DNA from: Pycnopodia helianthoides
Taxonomy: Eukaryota > Echinodermata > Asteroidea > Forcipulatida > Asteriidae
Assembly: GCA_032158295.1 (NCBI GenBank)
Contig: CM063256.1
Location: forward strand, 14,802,953-14,866,952
Direction: 5' to 3'
Length of the DNA: 64,000 nt
The notes beneath the pieces are model-generated. The model was not told the DNA's origin. It saw nothing but the letters and a program-made list of their open reading frames with translations, and made no database searches. The translations under genes and the position numbers were made by a program. Shown here one piece after another: positions 23,436-35,450 of the stretch. The stretch's first letter is position 1; every line of letters starts with the position of its first letter.

Positions 23436-26215
23436 CATTAAGTGTGCATGATGCTCAATCGTCACAAAGAGCATCTGTAATGTCGGTTCCTCGTTCAACC
23501 AAAATGAGGTTTTGGTTTTGGAGTTCCATTGAAACTTTCAAAACGTCCATCAACGGAGTTACATTTTGAGTTATCAATTATTTCAAAGTTGCATAGAATG
23601 CTATTTCTAAGACCCTCTTCCAACTCTACTAGGTTTATTCACATAATTGGGAAAAGAAATATGGTTTTAGTGTAAGATGTGAATATAACAAAAAAACCGC
23701 ACGTGCTGTGCATCTTTAATTTAACGGCGGTTAAAATGACCTGTCCCAATGCTGCCCCTCGTTTATGGCGCCGATGACTGGTACCTGTCCTCATCAGAAA
23801 TTCAGAATTGTTTTAAAATTCTTAAAGAAGAATCCAATAGCCCACATTTTCTCTGAAATGTAAAACACTGTCCTCCTTTTCTTGTCTTCTTTTTTTTCAG
23901 CGTCCTCTCTCCTTTGTTCATTAGATTTCTGATGAATCCAGGTGAATCACTATAAGGACTGCAGCTCGTGTCAAAATGACGTCAAAATCATTCAAGTCCA
24001 CGGTCTTCACTATTTGCTTTAATTCGATGCACTGATCCTCGCTGGTAAGCGTGGCCCCAATTGAGCTTTGCACCATACCCTGGAGCCATAACTCATCATG
24101 TTTACCAGTTACAGGTTGTCTGCCCTCTGACGTCAGCCTTATCACTAATCAACGGATAATTAGCATAATTTATGCGGAAGCATTCTAGCAACCAGGTCTT
24201 TAATTTATATTCGTTTGTGGCTCATATTACTCACAGACAACAGTTTGAAAGGAGACAAAAATATATACGGAAAAAATGAACGTACATGTTGCATGCTAAT
24301 AATGGCAATGTTTAAAAAAAAAACGTTCAACAGTTGCCAAGGTTACCTTCGGAAATGAGAACTAAGCTTCATCAACAGTTCTGTTTAGAAACTTTACTCT
24401 ATTTAGTAAGAAATTCAAACACGTGGGTCAGACATGGACTATAATTCTTTCATATGAGCTTAAAAGCTCACTCGCTTCGTTCTTGTCTATAGGTGAGGAT
24501 AGAGTATTTAAATTGCCTGTACCCACATGGAGAAAATAAACCTGTGCTAATGCCTTTTCTTAACGTTAATTGTTGAAAAAGCAGATGCTATGGATGCTGC
24601 TGCTTTTCAAGATGTAGTTTTGGTCCATTTCTTCTTCAGTCAGCAAACCCACGTCATCAATTGTGCCCTCTCTACTCTTCCGACGAGACCCGTTTTCCTT
24701 CTTTATTCCAATTAACTACTTTAAAAATCCAGTCGCTCCCATCGACCCAAAAAAAAAAAATGAAAAAAAATGTTGTAGCTATACCAACGTATGTTGTCAT
24801 GGTAACACAGGAAGACTCCATTCCACATCATTAGATGCTCATGTTGATACCATGTATCTAAACCCCACTTTTTTTATTTTGTATTTTGTAACAAACATCC
24901 CGTACAAGTATATTCATGTACATCCCTTACTATCAAAACTGGACAAAAGTCAACAATAAACTAAGCGTTTCCTCCCGGCCCAGAAACTCATCTAATTTGA
25001 GTGTTAAATACTGCTTAATACTTTACTGGCGTATTAATAATAATTATATAAATTCGTCATTGTAGTCCAGTGGCTAAATGTCAGGCCTTTTTTCAAGTTT
25101 ACCATTTGATCCATAAATTATAAAATATCTGACCACTTTCTGCCAATAACGCCGGGCGATTTACAGCCGAGTCCGGCTGAACGACCCCTCATTGTACTAA
25201 TTTGAACTATTTGTGTGTAGCTGATGGTTCGGTATCACTCCGTGTAGTGGGTCGTTAAAAGTGCATTTGGACGGGGGGCATGCGAGTTTGCCCTGCCAAA
25301 CACCGTCGTAAAAGTACACGTGCACGCTAGACTGGTTTTCAGATAGCTTTACACGGTCTTAAAACGGGGATGTAACGCCACAGGGCTGTGGCTAGACCTG
25401 GAACATAGTCTGGTTTCCTAGACCCCGGCCCGTCTCGCTTCCAGCGTTTTGATAATGGCATCATCGACGCAAAGAGACTGGGTTCTGTTCTTTCAGTGAA
25501 GCGAACAGTCAGTTTTAGGGAACGGGATACCCTGCAGTGAAAAGACGACCAGGATCGCGAGCGTTCTCTCTTTCTCACCGAACCAAATATTCCTTGAGCA
25601 CATTCTCAATAAGTGCATGTTTTGACGTATTGATCGTCACATTCAGAGTCAGCAATGATGTTAATATTAAAGAAGGTGCTAGGTGAAGTCCAGAGCAACG
25701 ACTTGCTGCACTGGTGAGGAGATGACGCAGTTAAGATGTCACGTGCTAACGTAATATTTCGGGCCTCTATGGGAAGCAACGTATTTAGCAAAACACATGT
25801 GTGTGTTGCGGACCATTTTTGTTCGACAACAGATATGAACCATCTGCGTCCGACAACCGATTTGGACTTTTATGCCAACCGCGTTATGTTCGACTATTGG
25901 ACTATTTTTTGTTCGAACCATTTTGTCCGACAAACAGTTGAAGTCCCATTCATTACGTTGGACTAGCCATTGTGTCGGACACACCGTTATGTCTAACGAA
26001 CGATGCTCGAATCATAACGGTGTGTCGGACGAATTGGGTCGGACAGTATGGTCCAAATCTGTTGTCGAACATAATGGTTGAACTTGGAAGTTGTGTTCAG
26101 GAGCGGACAAACAGAAATTTCCACAATTGACATACGTGGGTTGGATCAAAGTTTGGACAATTTTTGGGGGGCTACACATTGGACATAATGTACGCACCAT
26201 GTACCTTAAAGCACA
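23436..26215. other. NOL4 intron 1, mostly unique
   Basis: 25330-25570 is GC-richer without a recognised product. 25795-26080 contains several 'gtcggaca'/'tgttcgac' motifs in both orientations. No gene supported. Confidence 0.45.
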
Positions 26216-26560
26216 TGTGTAACATTGGTAATTGTCAAAGACTAGTGTATGCACTTTATGTTGCCAAACATGTACTTGAAATAACAAACTTGTGAAAGTT
26301 TAAGCCGGATCAGTCATCGGAGTCACGAGAAAAATAGTGAAAAACCCTATTATATCTTGTCATTGTTTTCAAACATTGGGTTTCGGATACGCGAGATAAA
26401 AACTAATTGTTTTACTCATTTCCTATAAAGCTATAGCCTTTCAGGCACAACCTTTTTAAGGGAAGTTTTCCACAATGACCATCTTTATACAATGTAAGTT
26501 ATGAGCAAATCTGTGAACATTTATATTTTCAATCTTGCCAATGTTGTGCACACCCTTTAC
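26216..26560 (+). mobile_element. Degraded TTAA miniature element, A/C-related
   Basis: Begins TTAAAGCACATGTGTAACATTGG and ends in ...CACCCTTTA. Centre carries gtcacgagaaaaatagtgaaaaa and the downstream 'ctgtgaacattt' block, so it belongs to the same supergroup. Right TTAA lost. Confidence 0.68.
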
Positions 26561-27239
26561 GAAATAAATAATGCTTTATGGCGAGTTAAACCCACTTGGA
26601 AGGTATTCGGTATGACATTGAAATTCTAATTCTCAAAAGGATTGCTACCAACTTGGCTGGTAATACATTTTGGCAAAAAACTGACTTCAAACATTTCATG
26701 TCTGCATCTGTTCGGTTCCAATTAATGGCAAAATGAACTCATCTCATATTTCCACGTGCTGGTTTGATTTCATTCATTTCGATTTCTATTGATACACTGA
26801 GAAACATTTGCGAGTTCAGTACTCCTTTAAAATAATGAGAATGAAGATACATATAATACAAATGACACGTGAAGTCGAGGCTCTACACGCACATGGCGGA
26901 TCCGTGCAAGTAGCACATGAGTGCACTGTTCGGTTTGGGTGTGTACAGACAAATTTACCCAAACCAAATACTGCTATCATGCTACATTTAAGGACAAAAA
27001 CTTGCAATTTTCCCCTCGTCATAGTGCGTCAAATTGAGTTGTTACGAAATCAAAACATTTCCAAATGTTTTTTTTTCAGACTGCAAAATTAAGAGGTCAA
27101 AGTTTCAACTAACGCGCTCACTAATGAGATATTCCATTACGATACAGGTGCTCATTATGAAACACGTGTAAATTACGGACAAGTTGACAATTTAAAACTG
27201 TCAGAATCAAGTGGATATATATATATAATATATAAAATT

Positions 27240-27330
27240 TGTAGGGGAGATGGCCTTAGCTTTCGATCCAAACCGGACCTTCGTCAGAGGCATAAACAAG
27301 AACAAACGAAAGCATATCCATTTATAGCAA
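27240..27330 (+). other. Retroelement-tail-like segment
   Basis: 'cttagctttcgatccaaacc' followed by 'ggaccttcgtcagaggcata', preceded by an AT dinucleotide run. The wording is reminiscent of Penelope-like element ends. No coding part present. Confidence 0.3.
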
Positions 27331-28642
27331 AAAAAGAGAGGCAAAGAACAATGGGATGGTATCCAGAAAAAGGAGGGAAAATTATAGCCAATATATATTT
27401 TTCTTGACAGAGCTCTTATAATTTGGCGTTGTGCGAATCTAGGTCAGTTCTATATCTTGCACTCTTCAATACAAATGCTTCCGTCACAGCTATCAAACTC
27501 CATACACCATCAGCTACATCAAACGTTGCAAGCTATTAAAAACCTAGAGGAATACTGGAGAATAAAACTAGCGGAAATAATTCAAGACAGAGCCTCGTGC
27601 AATATTGAAGAAGAAAAAAAGAAGAAGAAAAAGTTTCAGTAATGCGGCGTCCAGTTGTACAGAAAGCCATTTCAGTGGTCTGCACCTCCTGCCCAATCGC
27701 TGGAGAAATTCCCACAGACATCGTGAAATGTCATCGGGGTTGAACTATGATGAATTAATCTTGGCCCCAAACGAAAAAAAAAAAAAAAGCTACATGTGTT
27801 TACCCGTGAATGAAGACAACAAATGGGAAGGAAAGTGCAACCGTTTTGCCGTTCATTCTACAACACGTGTTCCATACACGACCGAAGAGACGAATGTAAA
27901 CACACGATCGTGCGCAGGGCCGTGCGAGCACATTATTAATGAATATTTATGGTGTATACGGTAGTTCAATATCGCAACGACGGATTGCCTATAGACGCAT
28001 GATCGTGTACTGCCCATGCGCTAGATGACGACAAAGGTGGTGAATATCTAATCGTTGGTTGGTATGGCAATCATTATACACAAAATGATCTGCTCAAGCA
28101 TTTGCTCCATTTATATCACAACACGTATGCACACACCTTGCGGAACAAAGGGACCGCGTAGCCAGGAAACTGCACAACACATTCGCAACATTTCCACTTA
28201 TGGTGACTTCGTCAGTCTGTAAATAATTGCCGTTTTGAAGAAATAAAACACTCTTAATTAATAATGTCCAAGTAAAAATAACACAAACAGCAAAGTTTAA
28301 CAATTTACATTTCACATTGTACTTTCTTGTTCGCTGTCATTTGACGGTTTACTCGTACACATTTCACGTCACTGTCCGCCATTTTGAATAATGTTCTGTT
28401 GGACGAGTGATCTCTATATTGACATTCGCTCCCAAACCTCTTGCCCGAAGTCGCGTGTATACAAAGAGAGTGTATACAATTGTGAGACTATAATATGACA
28501 ATTGTGTGGATACAGCGAGAATTTTCCATCTTTGTTTAGTCACTTGTTTGTAAAGTTTAACCAGTGAGATTTGTCGCCCATGTTTGCTCACTGTGTATGC
28601 TTTCTTCATTCCATATACTCATTAAAAGAAAACAGAAGGAAA

Positions 28643-28694
28643 AAACAACAACAAAAAACAACAACAACAGCAACAAAACAACAACAACAACAAC
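28643..28694 (+). repeat. (CAA)n tract
   Basis: Imperfect CAA triplet run in NOL4 intron 1, about 185 bp downstream of the exon 1 donor in transcript direction. Confidence 0.85.
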
Positions 28695-28878
28695 GCAGGA
28701 ATCGTCTTGATCTAATTAACCCCATGCGGTTTTACCCACTACTGTTGCATCTTCATGCTACAAGTTGCTTCAACAAGAAAACGTCAATTTTCAGGGCAAA
28801 ATCGTTTACTGTTTTGCTCAAAGAGAATTAGGCGTGTCCATATTATAACATAAGCGAATTATTCGTGTCAGAACTTAC

Positions 28879-29145
28879 CGTTGTCTTGACGGGCACGTAC
28901 AGCACCTCTTTCGGACTCCCTCTCTGCCTCTTCGCCGGGGGACCAAGTTTGAACCCCTTGGCCTTTACCCAAAACCTAAACTTGGTGCTCTCTCCCGTCG
29001 GGGCCACCTCACCCCTCAGGAACCCCGTGATTCGTCCGTATTTCTTCCGGGTCACCGTCTTGGTTTTCCCGCTGTCGCCGTAGTTGTGGACGGCCCATGA
29101 CTTGTAGTGGGCTTTCATGTCGGTGTTGTCCGTTGGCGAATTCAT
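28879..29145 (-). CDS. NOL4: NOL4 coding exon 1 (start codon exon)
   Basis: 89 codons. The ATG at 29145 is preceded by an in-frame TGA 12 bases upstream, so this start is the first possible one. Residues 19-36 carry the family hallmark HNYGDSGKTKTVTRKKYG; residues about 53-66 (TKFRFWVKAKGFKL) and the final VLYVPVKTT match the vertebrate protein closely. The exon ends after ACG at a strong donor (gtaagt), phase 0. Human NOL4 has the same block order: the GDSGKTKTVTRKKY motif, then KFWVKSKGF, then VLYVPVKTT, then a splice junction region. This segment has no named catalytic site. The 5' UTR must lie directly upstream (higher coordinates) but its limit is not visible. Confidence 0.92.
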
Positions 29146-32100
29146 GCGTGAATCGGATCAGTCGAATTCCCCCCTCCAAACAATCACCCCCCAAAAATGT
29201 GTTCCCTTTGTTGACAAAAAGCGCACACAGCTGATTGTTTTGAACAAAGTTGTGTTCGAGTCGACTGTATTCCCATAGACCAGTGGTATTCCGTTAAATC
29301 ATTATCTGAAATGTACCGACCGGTTTGCACGATAGTGGCGAGACGCTCAATTCAATCGTATTCTGAAACGAGGGTTATGCTTCAAAAGAAGAAAAAAAAA
29401 TCCACAGCGATATAATTTCCCTTTACACCTGTCGAACTGATTGTTACCAGAGCCGGTTTTACGGAACCCTTGCCTCTCCAAACGGGTTGATTATCTGAGG
29501 GTAGGCCCACCACTAATAGAAGCGATCGATCAATGTGATATAAACTTGAAGCTTTCGACCCATACTTACTGTAGCCCAGGGTTGTTCCCCCTCAACACAA
29601 TCCGTGGTATTTGTTTTGTCTACAACAAAAGCTACCCCCCCAGCATCATCAGTCATCCGGAAGGAGTTTCGGCGATGAATCTGACACGAATTGAACTGTC
29701 CTTGAGAAAGTTTGACAGTCTTCAAAGTCTCCCCCGTCCTAAACCAATCATCGGTCAATTTGACATGAGCGTCATCCAATCAGAAGAGCTGTATGCTTTG
29801 ATGGTGCGTTCAAATTGTTGACAGGCACTGGCACGGACTGCGTGTCCGGGTTGACACACCGTGATCGAGTTCGACCGAACGTCCCACAGACGGATGGACG
29901 CGACCTCTGAACTCCAAGCCCCGCTCAGAGATTCTTGAATTTCGTAAACATTTCTCCGCGGGCTGAGCAAAAATAATCAATCTGTGATAATGAAGCCAAG
30001 AGCTGAGATGTAAGGAAATCGGTCGGCGAGGGTGTTGGTTGCAAGGGCGCGGCCTTTGCCCCCGTTGAGTTCTGTTTGTTTCAAGGTAACAAAAACCGTC
30101 TCGCTTGAAACCCAAGTCACACTCGAAAGCTAACTCCCCCCCAAAAACAGCAAACTGTGTTCAGATGAATGTAGATTTACGATTCTTTTAAGTTTTATAA
30201 AAAACGCTTCAAGTTTACGGCTGATCAGAATCTGCAACGGTTGTCTCTTTTCACCTTAGAATTTGATAGTCCAAGACGAACATGTAACTGCATTTCATTC
30301 AAAGTGACAAGGAAGCATCCGTTCCTTAGACAGGAAACCTTCGACAGAGCGTCCGGCCGATTGCTGAAGAAAACACCTGTCTACTCAAACCATCCCGCAA
30401 GAGAAAGTCCACATTTCTTGTCCCATAACCGAGCGTCGACGCGATACCAGTGTACTATTGCTATTTCAGCTTGAAACGCCCGTTATTTCCCAAAAGCAAG
30501 AATGCTTTACACGGCCGTGGCGACGGTACGCCGACGAAGAATACAATAAACGATATGAGCCACAGAGGAAGAGAGCCCCCTCGATCGCTTCCTAGTCCAG
30601 CCCTGACGGCAGGCTACACTCTCCTCTTACCCACCGCTCCAGAGAACGTATACACCATAAACCGAAAAAAGAAAAAAACCGCGGGATTCAACTGAACGCA
30701 CAAAATTATTCAACCGCTGCGTGGCCTCGTCGCGAGCAACTCTGCCTCTTTGCCCGTCACCCACTCTACTCCACTCAGAACAAGCTCCCCTAACGACTGG
30801 AGGGAAAAAAACACAACCACGTGCATTGTTAATGAGTAGCTCTACCTTACGCGGGACAGGGCATTCGTCACTATACAGTGCTGTCTGCTACCACTATTGG
30901 CTCACACATCACCACGGCGTACACGGCGGTTGATGAAGCGATACCACCGTTTATTACTATCAGGACTGTGAAACACTGACTCTCCTCTCCTCTCCTCTCC
31001 ACGCTGTGACGACAGGGGGCAAACCATCATTGGACGGCGGACAACAAAAGTTCCTACGTGACGTGTTTACGCCTAAGCAGCTGTCCCAAATTGGAACGGC
31101 CTTCTTGCGTGCATATTCATACATCCATATCTTTCCACCGGTCATATATAATTTCAAGTCGGTCTATAATGCCTTCAATGTCGAGGCAGAACCAATATAT
31201 CCTCTATCATCCAGCGTCAACCACCACAACTCACACCGCTCCCTGTACCGTGGTTTTTCTCCCCCCCCCCTCCTTATTTTCCAGTGCTCTGCCGCGTGTA
31301 TACCGCCCGGAACTTAAATTAATACAGAAAAAGATGCAATTTTGTACCGTGGGGGGTTCATATGCATCCTCTTTTTTGCCATACAAAAAAAAAAAAAAAG
31401 AAGAAGAAGAGAGGACTAAAAATCGATACCAGCCTACCCGGATTGAAAACCATCGCAATAGGACAAGGCGATGGAACGTGATCACCGAGGCAATTTGTAC
31501 CGCCATTTTTCCCCATACCCGGCGAGGGGTTAGTGCCAATTTTGCAGTCGGACAGTTTTTCATTATTTTGTGGCGACGCTGCGCGGTGTTTTTTGGCGCG
31601 AGTGGGTAGGGGCACATGGTCGGGACGATTGATTTGATCTTGGGGGTTTATGTGCTTCGTCCGCGCCGCCAAATCCAACCACCATGCTCCCAGGTACAAT
31701 TTAATTTCCACATCTAAGCCTTCGTGCCATCCAGTAATGACACCCACTCTGCAGAGATGTTATAGAAGACAATATCTCCCAGAAAAAAAGGGGGAGAGAG
31801 AGAGAGAGAGATATAGAGAGAAGAAGAAAAAAAATACGCACATGTTCATTATTATTTTTCCATCATGAAATATTCGTTCTATCGTATTTCCCCCTTTATG
31901 CGGAAGCAGACGCGTTTAAAAGATAGTTAGAGCCAGAACACCAAATTAAGCAATTTATATTTTCCCGCCACTGGCAAAATGTCGGCACCCGTTCCAAAGT
32001 GTTGCAACAAACACATAGGCCTACATATATTTCCTATTGTGTAAAGGGTAGCCTCAAAACTATTATGCATGCACTTATATGGACTTGTGTTTTCAGTGTA

Positions 32101-32500
32101 GAGGGAGGTGGGAGGAATTCCGTTAGAACACACGGTCCCACACAGGTTGAATTTCAGCACTGGATCACATTGAAGCACAACCCGGACAATTTGGGTTGCC
32201 GTGACCGCTGCGTGTCTTTGCCCGTCCATGCATTAACTTACACCCCCGTTGTTACCTCTAGGTACCCGGGGAATGCGATCTCGCATAGGCCGCGTTGATC
32301 ACCACGGCGCGCAATGGACCTTAACATATAATACGGTGGGTATATATATGATGATGATGATGCAGGGCTTGTTCCCCCCCTAGCCTGGTCAATCCCTCTC
32401 TCGCTGGGATGCCGAGTGCAACTCCCCGAGAGCGGCACGAACCAAGCTAAGGCTTGCCTTGCTCCATCTTTGGTGGAGGGCATGGACGATATTAAATTTG
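29146..32500 (-). promoter_or_regulatory. Presumed NOL4 5' UTR and promoter region, CG-rich
   Basis: Directly upstream of the NOL4 start codon. 29440-31620 is visibly richer in CG dinucleotides than most of the window and has almost no mobile elements, as expected near a promoter. No TATA box or start site can be fixed from sequence alone. Long open frames here overlap on both strands and show no recognised domains. Confidence 0.4.
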
Positions 32501-33525
32501 GGACTATAGGATGACTCGTATACGATGCATAGTGAATTCACAGTGCAACTTGCGGGCTGACGTGATCACCAAGGTGTCAACTTGTCCGAGAGGCGAGATG
32601 TCTCTAGCTCTGAACGTCCAGACGGGACGGCACAACATGCAGAATAAATTTACCATATCGTAACCGTTTTCACGAAGAGCCAATTAGGGCATTCAACAAA
32701 ACGTTCATGTTTGGAGAAAACCCCCGTTTGAAGTTACACTATTTTTTGAAATCACTGTTTCGGACACTGTTTGTCATTGAAACGTTGAATTTTTTTCCAG
32801 GCATGAAAGTGGAGATCTTAAATCATGCAAATCTTGTTGGGTTTTATATTTATTTATAAAACCCAAAATGATTTTCTGTGTACACGCATGGGACGATGGG
32901 CATGTCTAATTTAATATCCATTTACGAACAATATTCACATCATTTGAATGAACACATTTGGTTTTAAAGTTTGAAATGTGAAAACAAAATACTTAAAGCT
33001 GCCAGATGGAATGTTTACAAAGGTCTTTTGTTATTTTTGTCATGGGCTTTTAAAGCGTCTATTTTTTAGGTGAATAATGAAAGTTGCAGCCAGTTTCCTA
33101 CCAAAGTTCAAACAGTCAAAGCAAAGCCAGAAACGAAACCGATCAGTCCCAATTTCGAGGTATCAAAAAGAAGAAAAAAAATAGGTATAATAAAGAATTT
33201 AATAAGTTATCATGAAAAAATGTATTTAAGAACTCGATAATTTTTATGTCTTCTGTTGTCTGCCAATTCTTCCTCTACGATGGAGCCAATCTCCCCCCTT
33301 CCACACCCACAGGGAAAAAAAAAGGAATGCCTCTGTTACAAAGGCGAAAGTCCCCGTGCGAATTACAAACTCCTGAAGATTGCAGACCACAAACACTGGA
33401 CAAAAAAAACCTCGTGATTGGCAATCTTCCTGAATTCTGCAATTTAGTAAATTATCCCCAACATTTATGGGATTTCGTCACTCGGGGTTTCCCCGTTTTA
33501 AAGGAACAACAAGTGCTGTCAGCTG
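32501..33525. other. Intergenic, no feature recognised
   Basis: AT-rich unique sequence with no repeat copy or coding signal. Confidence 0.5.
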
Positions 33526-33665
33526 TTAAAGGCAAAGTATACCTTTGGTTTTTGGGGACCGTTTGATTGTTTTCATCCTATATAAATGTAGATATAATAC
33601 AATAAAAGTAACCTGTGAAAATTTCATTTCAAAAGGTGGTCGCGTTTTTGAACTATCGCCAAAAT
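33526..33665 (+). mobile_element. TTAA element, family H copy 2 (5' fragment)
   Basis: TTAAAGGCAAAGTATACCTTTGG start and about 140 bp similar to 13069-13200. The 3' part is missing. Confidence 0.5.
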
Positions 33666-33829
33666 TCGCAGCGAATATGTCCAAGCATAAAGAATAGGAT
33701 TTAAATGGATCCTAGGACTGAAAACGGACAAACCTCACAAACTAACAAACTGGGTTAACCCAAACAAATATTTGTTGATATTAATGAAATAAACAAAAAT
33801 AGGCAAATGAAACAACATTATAAGAACAC

Positions 33830-34205
33830 TTAAAGGAACATTACAGAATTGGTTTTTGCTAACAAAACAGTTGCTGGCAGTGTAAGCACTTTATGTAATC
33901 CACCATATACATAAACTGACAAACCTGTAGAAGTTTGAGATCGATCGGCCATCTGGGTCACGAGAAAATAGTGAAAAACCGATTACAAATTTGCATGTGT
34001 TATACAATGCATGAATAAAACGCTCATGAGCGATAAACTCCAATCGGAAATTAGTTTGATTTATTTCTCATCAAATATGGCATTTCAGCCAGAAATATTT
34101 CTAGGGATGTTTTCTACTATCATCATCGTTAGACCGTGTAAGTTTTATGTAAATCTGTGGTCAAAAGTATATTTTACTATTACCAATTCTGTAATGTGCC
34201 TTTAA
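33830..34205 (+). mobile_element. TTAA miniature element, family A copy 4
   Basis: 376 bp, TTAA at both ends, with small internal deletions relative to other copies. Intergenic. Confidence 0.85.
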
Positions 34206-34894
34206 AAGCAAGAAAATAAAAGAACATGGCTCAATAAAGAAAAAATAATAAATAAACATTAAATCCTGCTCAACCTCATCCCCATAATAATTTTGGGGAA
34301 AATGGGTGTACAAGGTGAAGACCAAAAAAAGTGAAATGAAAGTACGAACACACTATTAAAGAGAGGTCAACTTCGAACAGATTCAACAGGTCAAAGTGGA
34401 AGAAAGGTCAATGAGTGTCAGATCAGCACAAAACATGGATACGATTATAGCTGTGGATTCATCAAAATAGAACTCGCCAAAAAAAAGAGAAAAAAGGAAA
34501 AGCCGGCAGCAGAGAAGGTCAGGGTAAACTCAGTCAAATCATAACCCAGCATTGAATTGTTCTACAGAGCATTGACTACTAAACACGCAAAAAATACACA
34601 ATTTCTTTCCAACAGTAGAAATTAATTGATAAATTGAAGAGCGCGCAGCTGAACATGAATAGGGTAAAATAAAACGAAATTTAATGTATTGTTACCAATG
34701 AGGGACAAATTCACATAAAATGTAGTACAGAAGAAAGAGAAAAATAAATCACACATGACATGAAAGGAGGATGCGAACCATATTTTGTACACAGAAATTA
34801 AATTTAAAGGTAGACTAGCAAAACACTGGCGGATGGGACCCGTAGATTAATGTAATGTAGGTCAGAACGGTTGGCATTAGCATCATGACAGAAC
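34206..34894. other. Intergenic, no feature recognised
   Basis: A-rich unique sequence between family A copy 4 and the 182-191 bp tandem repeat. Confidence 0.5.
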
Positions 34895-35450
34895 ATACAT
34901 CAATTAATACGACAGAGTTGGAGCTATAGATGGAGCAGAAGTACAGAATGGTAAAATATAGAAAAGGCTACAGAACAAAAAAGGCTACAGAGTAAACCAC
35001 AGAGCACAGAGAGTGACATGTTGGGAGGCATTTGGTGTGTACTGGTATACATACAACGATTCAGATAAATTAAAACATCCATCAATTAATACGACAGAGC
35101 TGGAGCTATAGATGGAGCAGAAGTACAGAATGGATTGTAGAGTAAAATATAGAAAAGGCTACAGAACAAAAAGGCCACAGAGTAAACCACAGAGCACAGA
35201 GAGTGACATGGTTGGGAGGCATTTGGTGTGTACTGGTATACATACAACTATTCAGATAAATTAAAACATCCATCAATTAATACGACAGAGCTGGAGCTAG
35301 ATGGAGCAGAAGTACAGAATGGATTGTAGAGTAAAATATAGAAAAGGCTATATAACAAAAAAGGCTACAGAGTAAACCACAGAGCACAGAGAGTGGCATG
35401 GTTGGGAGGCATTTGGTGTGTACTAGTATACATACAATGATTCAGATAAA
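34895..35450 (+). repeat. Tandem repeat, 182-191 bp unit, three copies
   Basis: Units begin at 34898, 35080 and 35271 with 'catcaattaatacgacagag' and share the rest, including 'ggttgggaggcatttggtgt'. Confidence 0.9.

Larger units (their letters stand above)
26561..28878. other. NOL4 intron 1, proximal part
   Basis: Unique AT-rich sequence with the retroelement-tail-like segment and a CAA tract; no coding signal. Confidence 0.45.

Noticed and set aside
31058..31747. Overlapping open frames of 183, 129 and 128 codons
   Set aside because: Open on both strands in low-complexity sequence, no domain or splice structure; fits chance in a CG-rich region.
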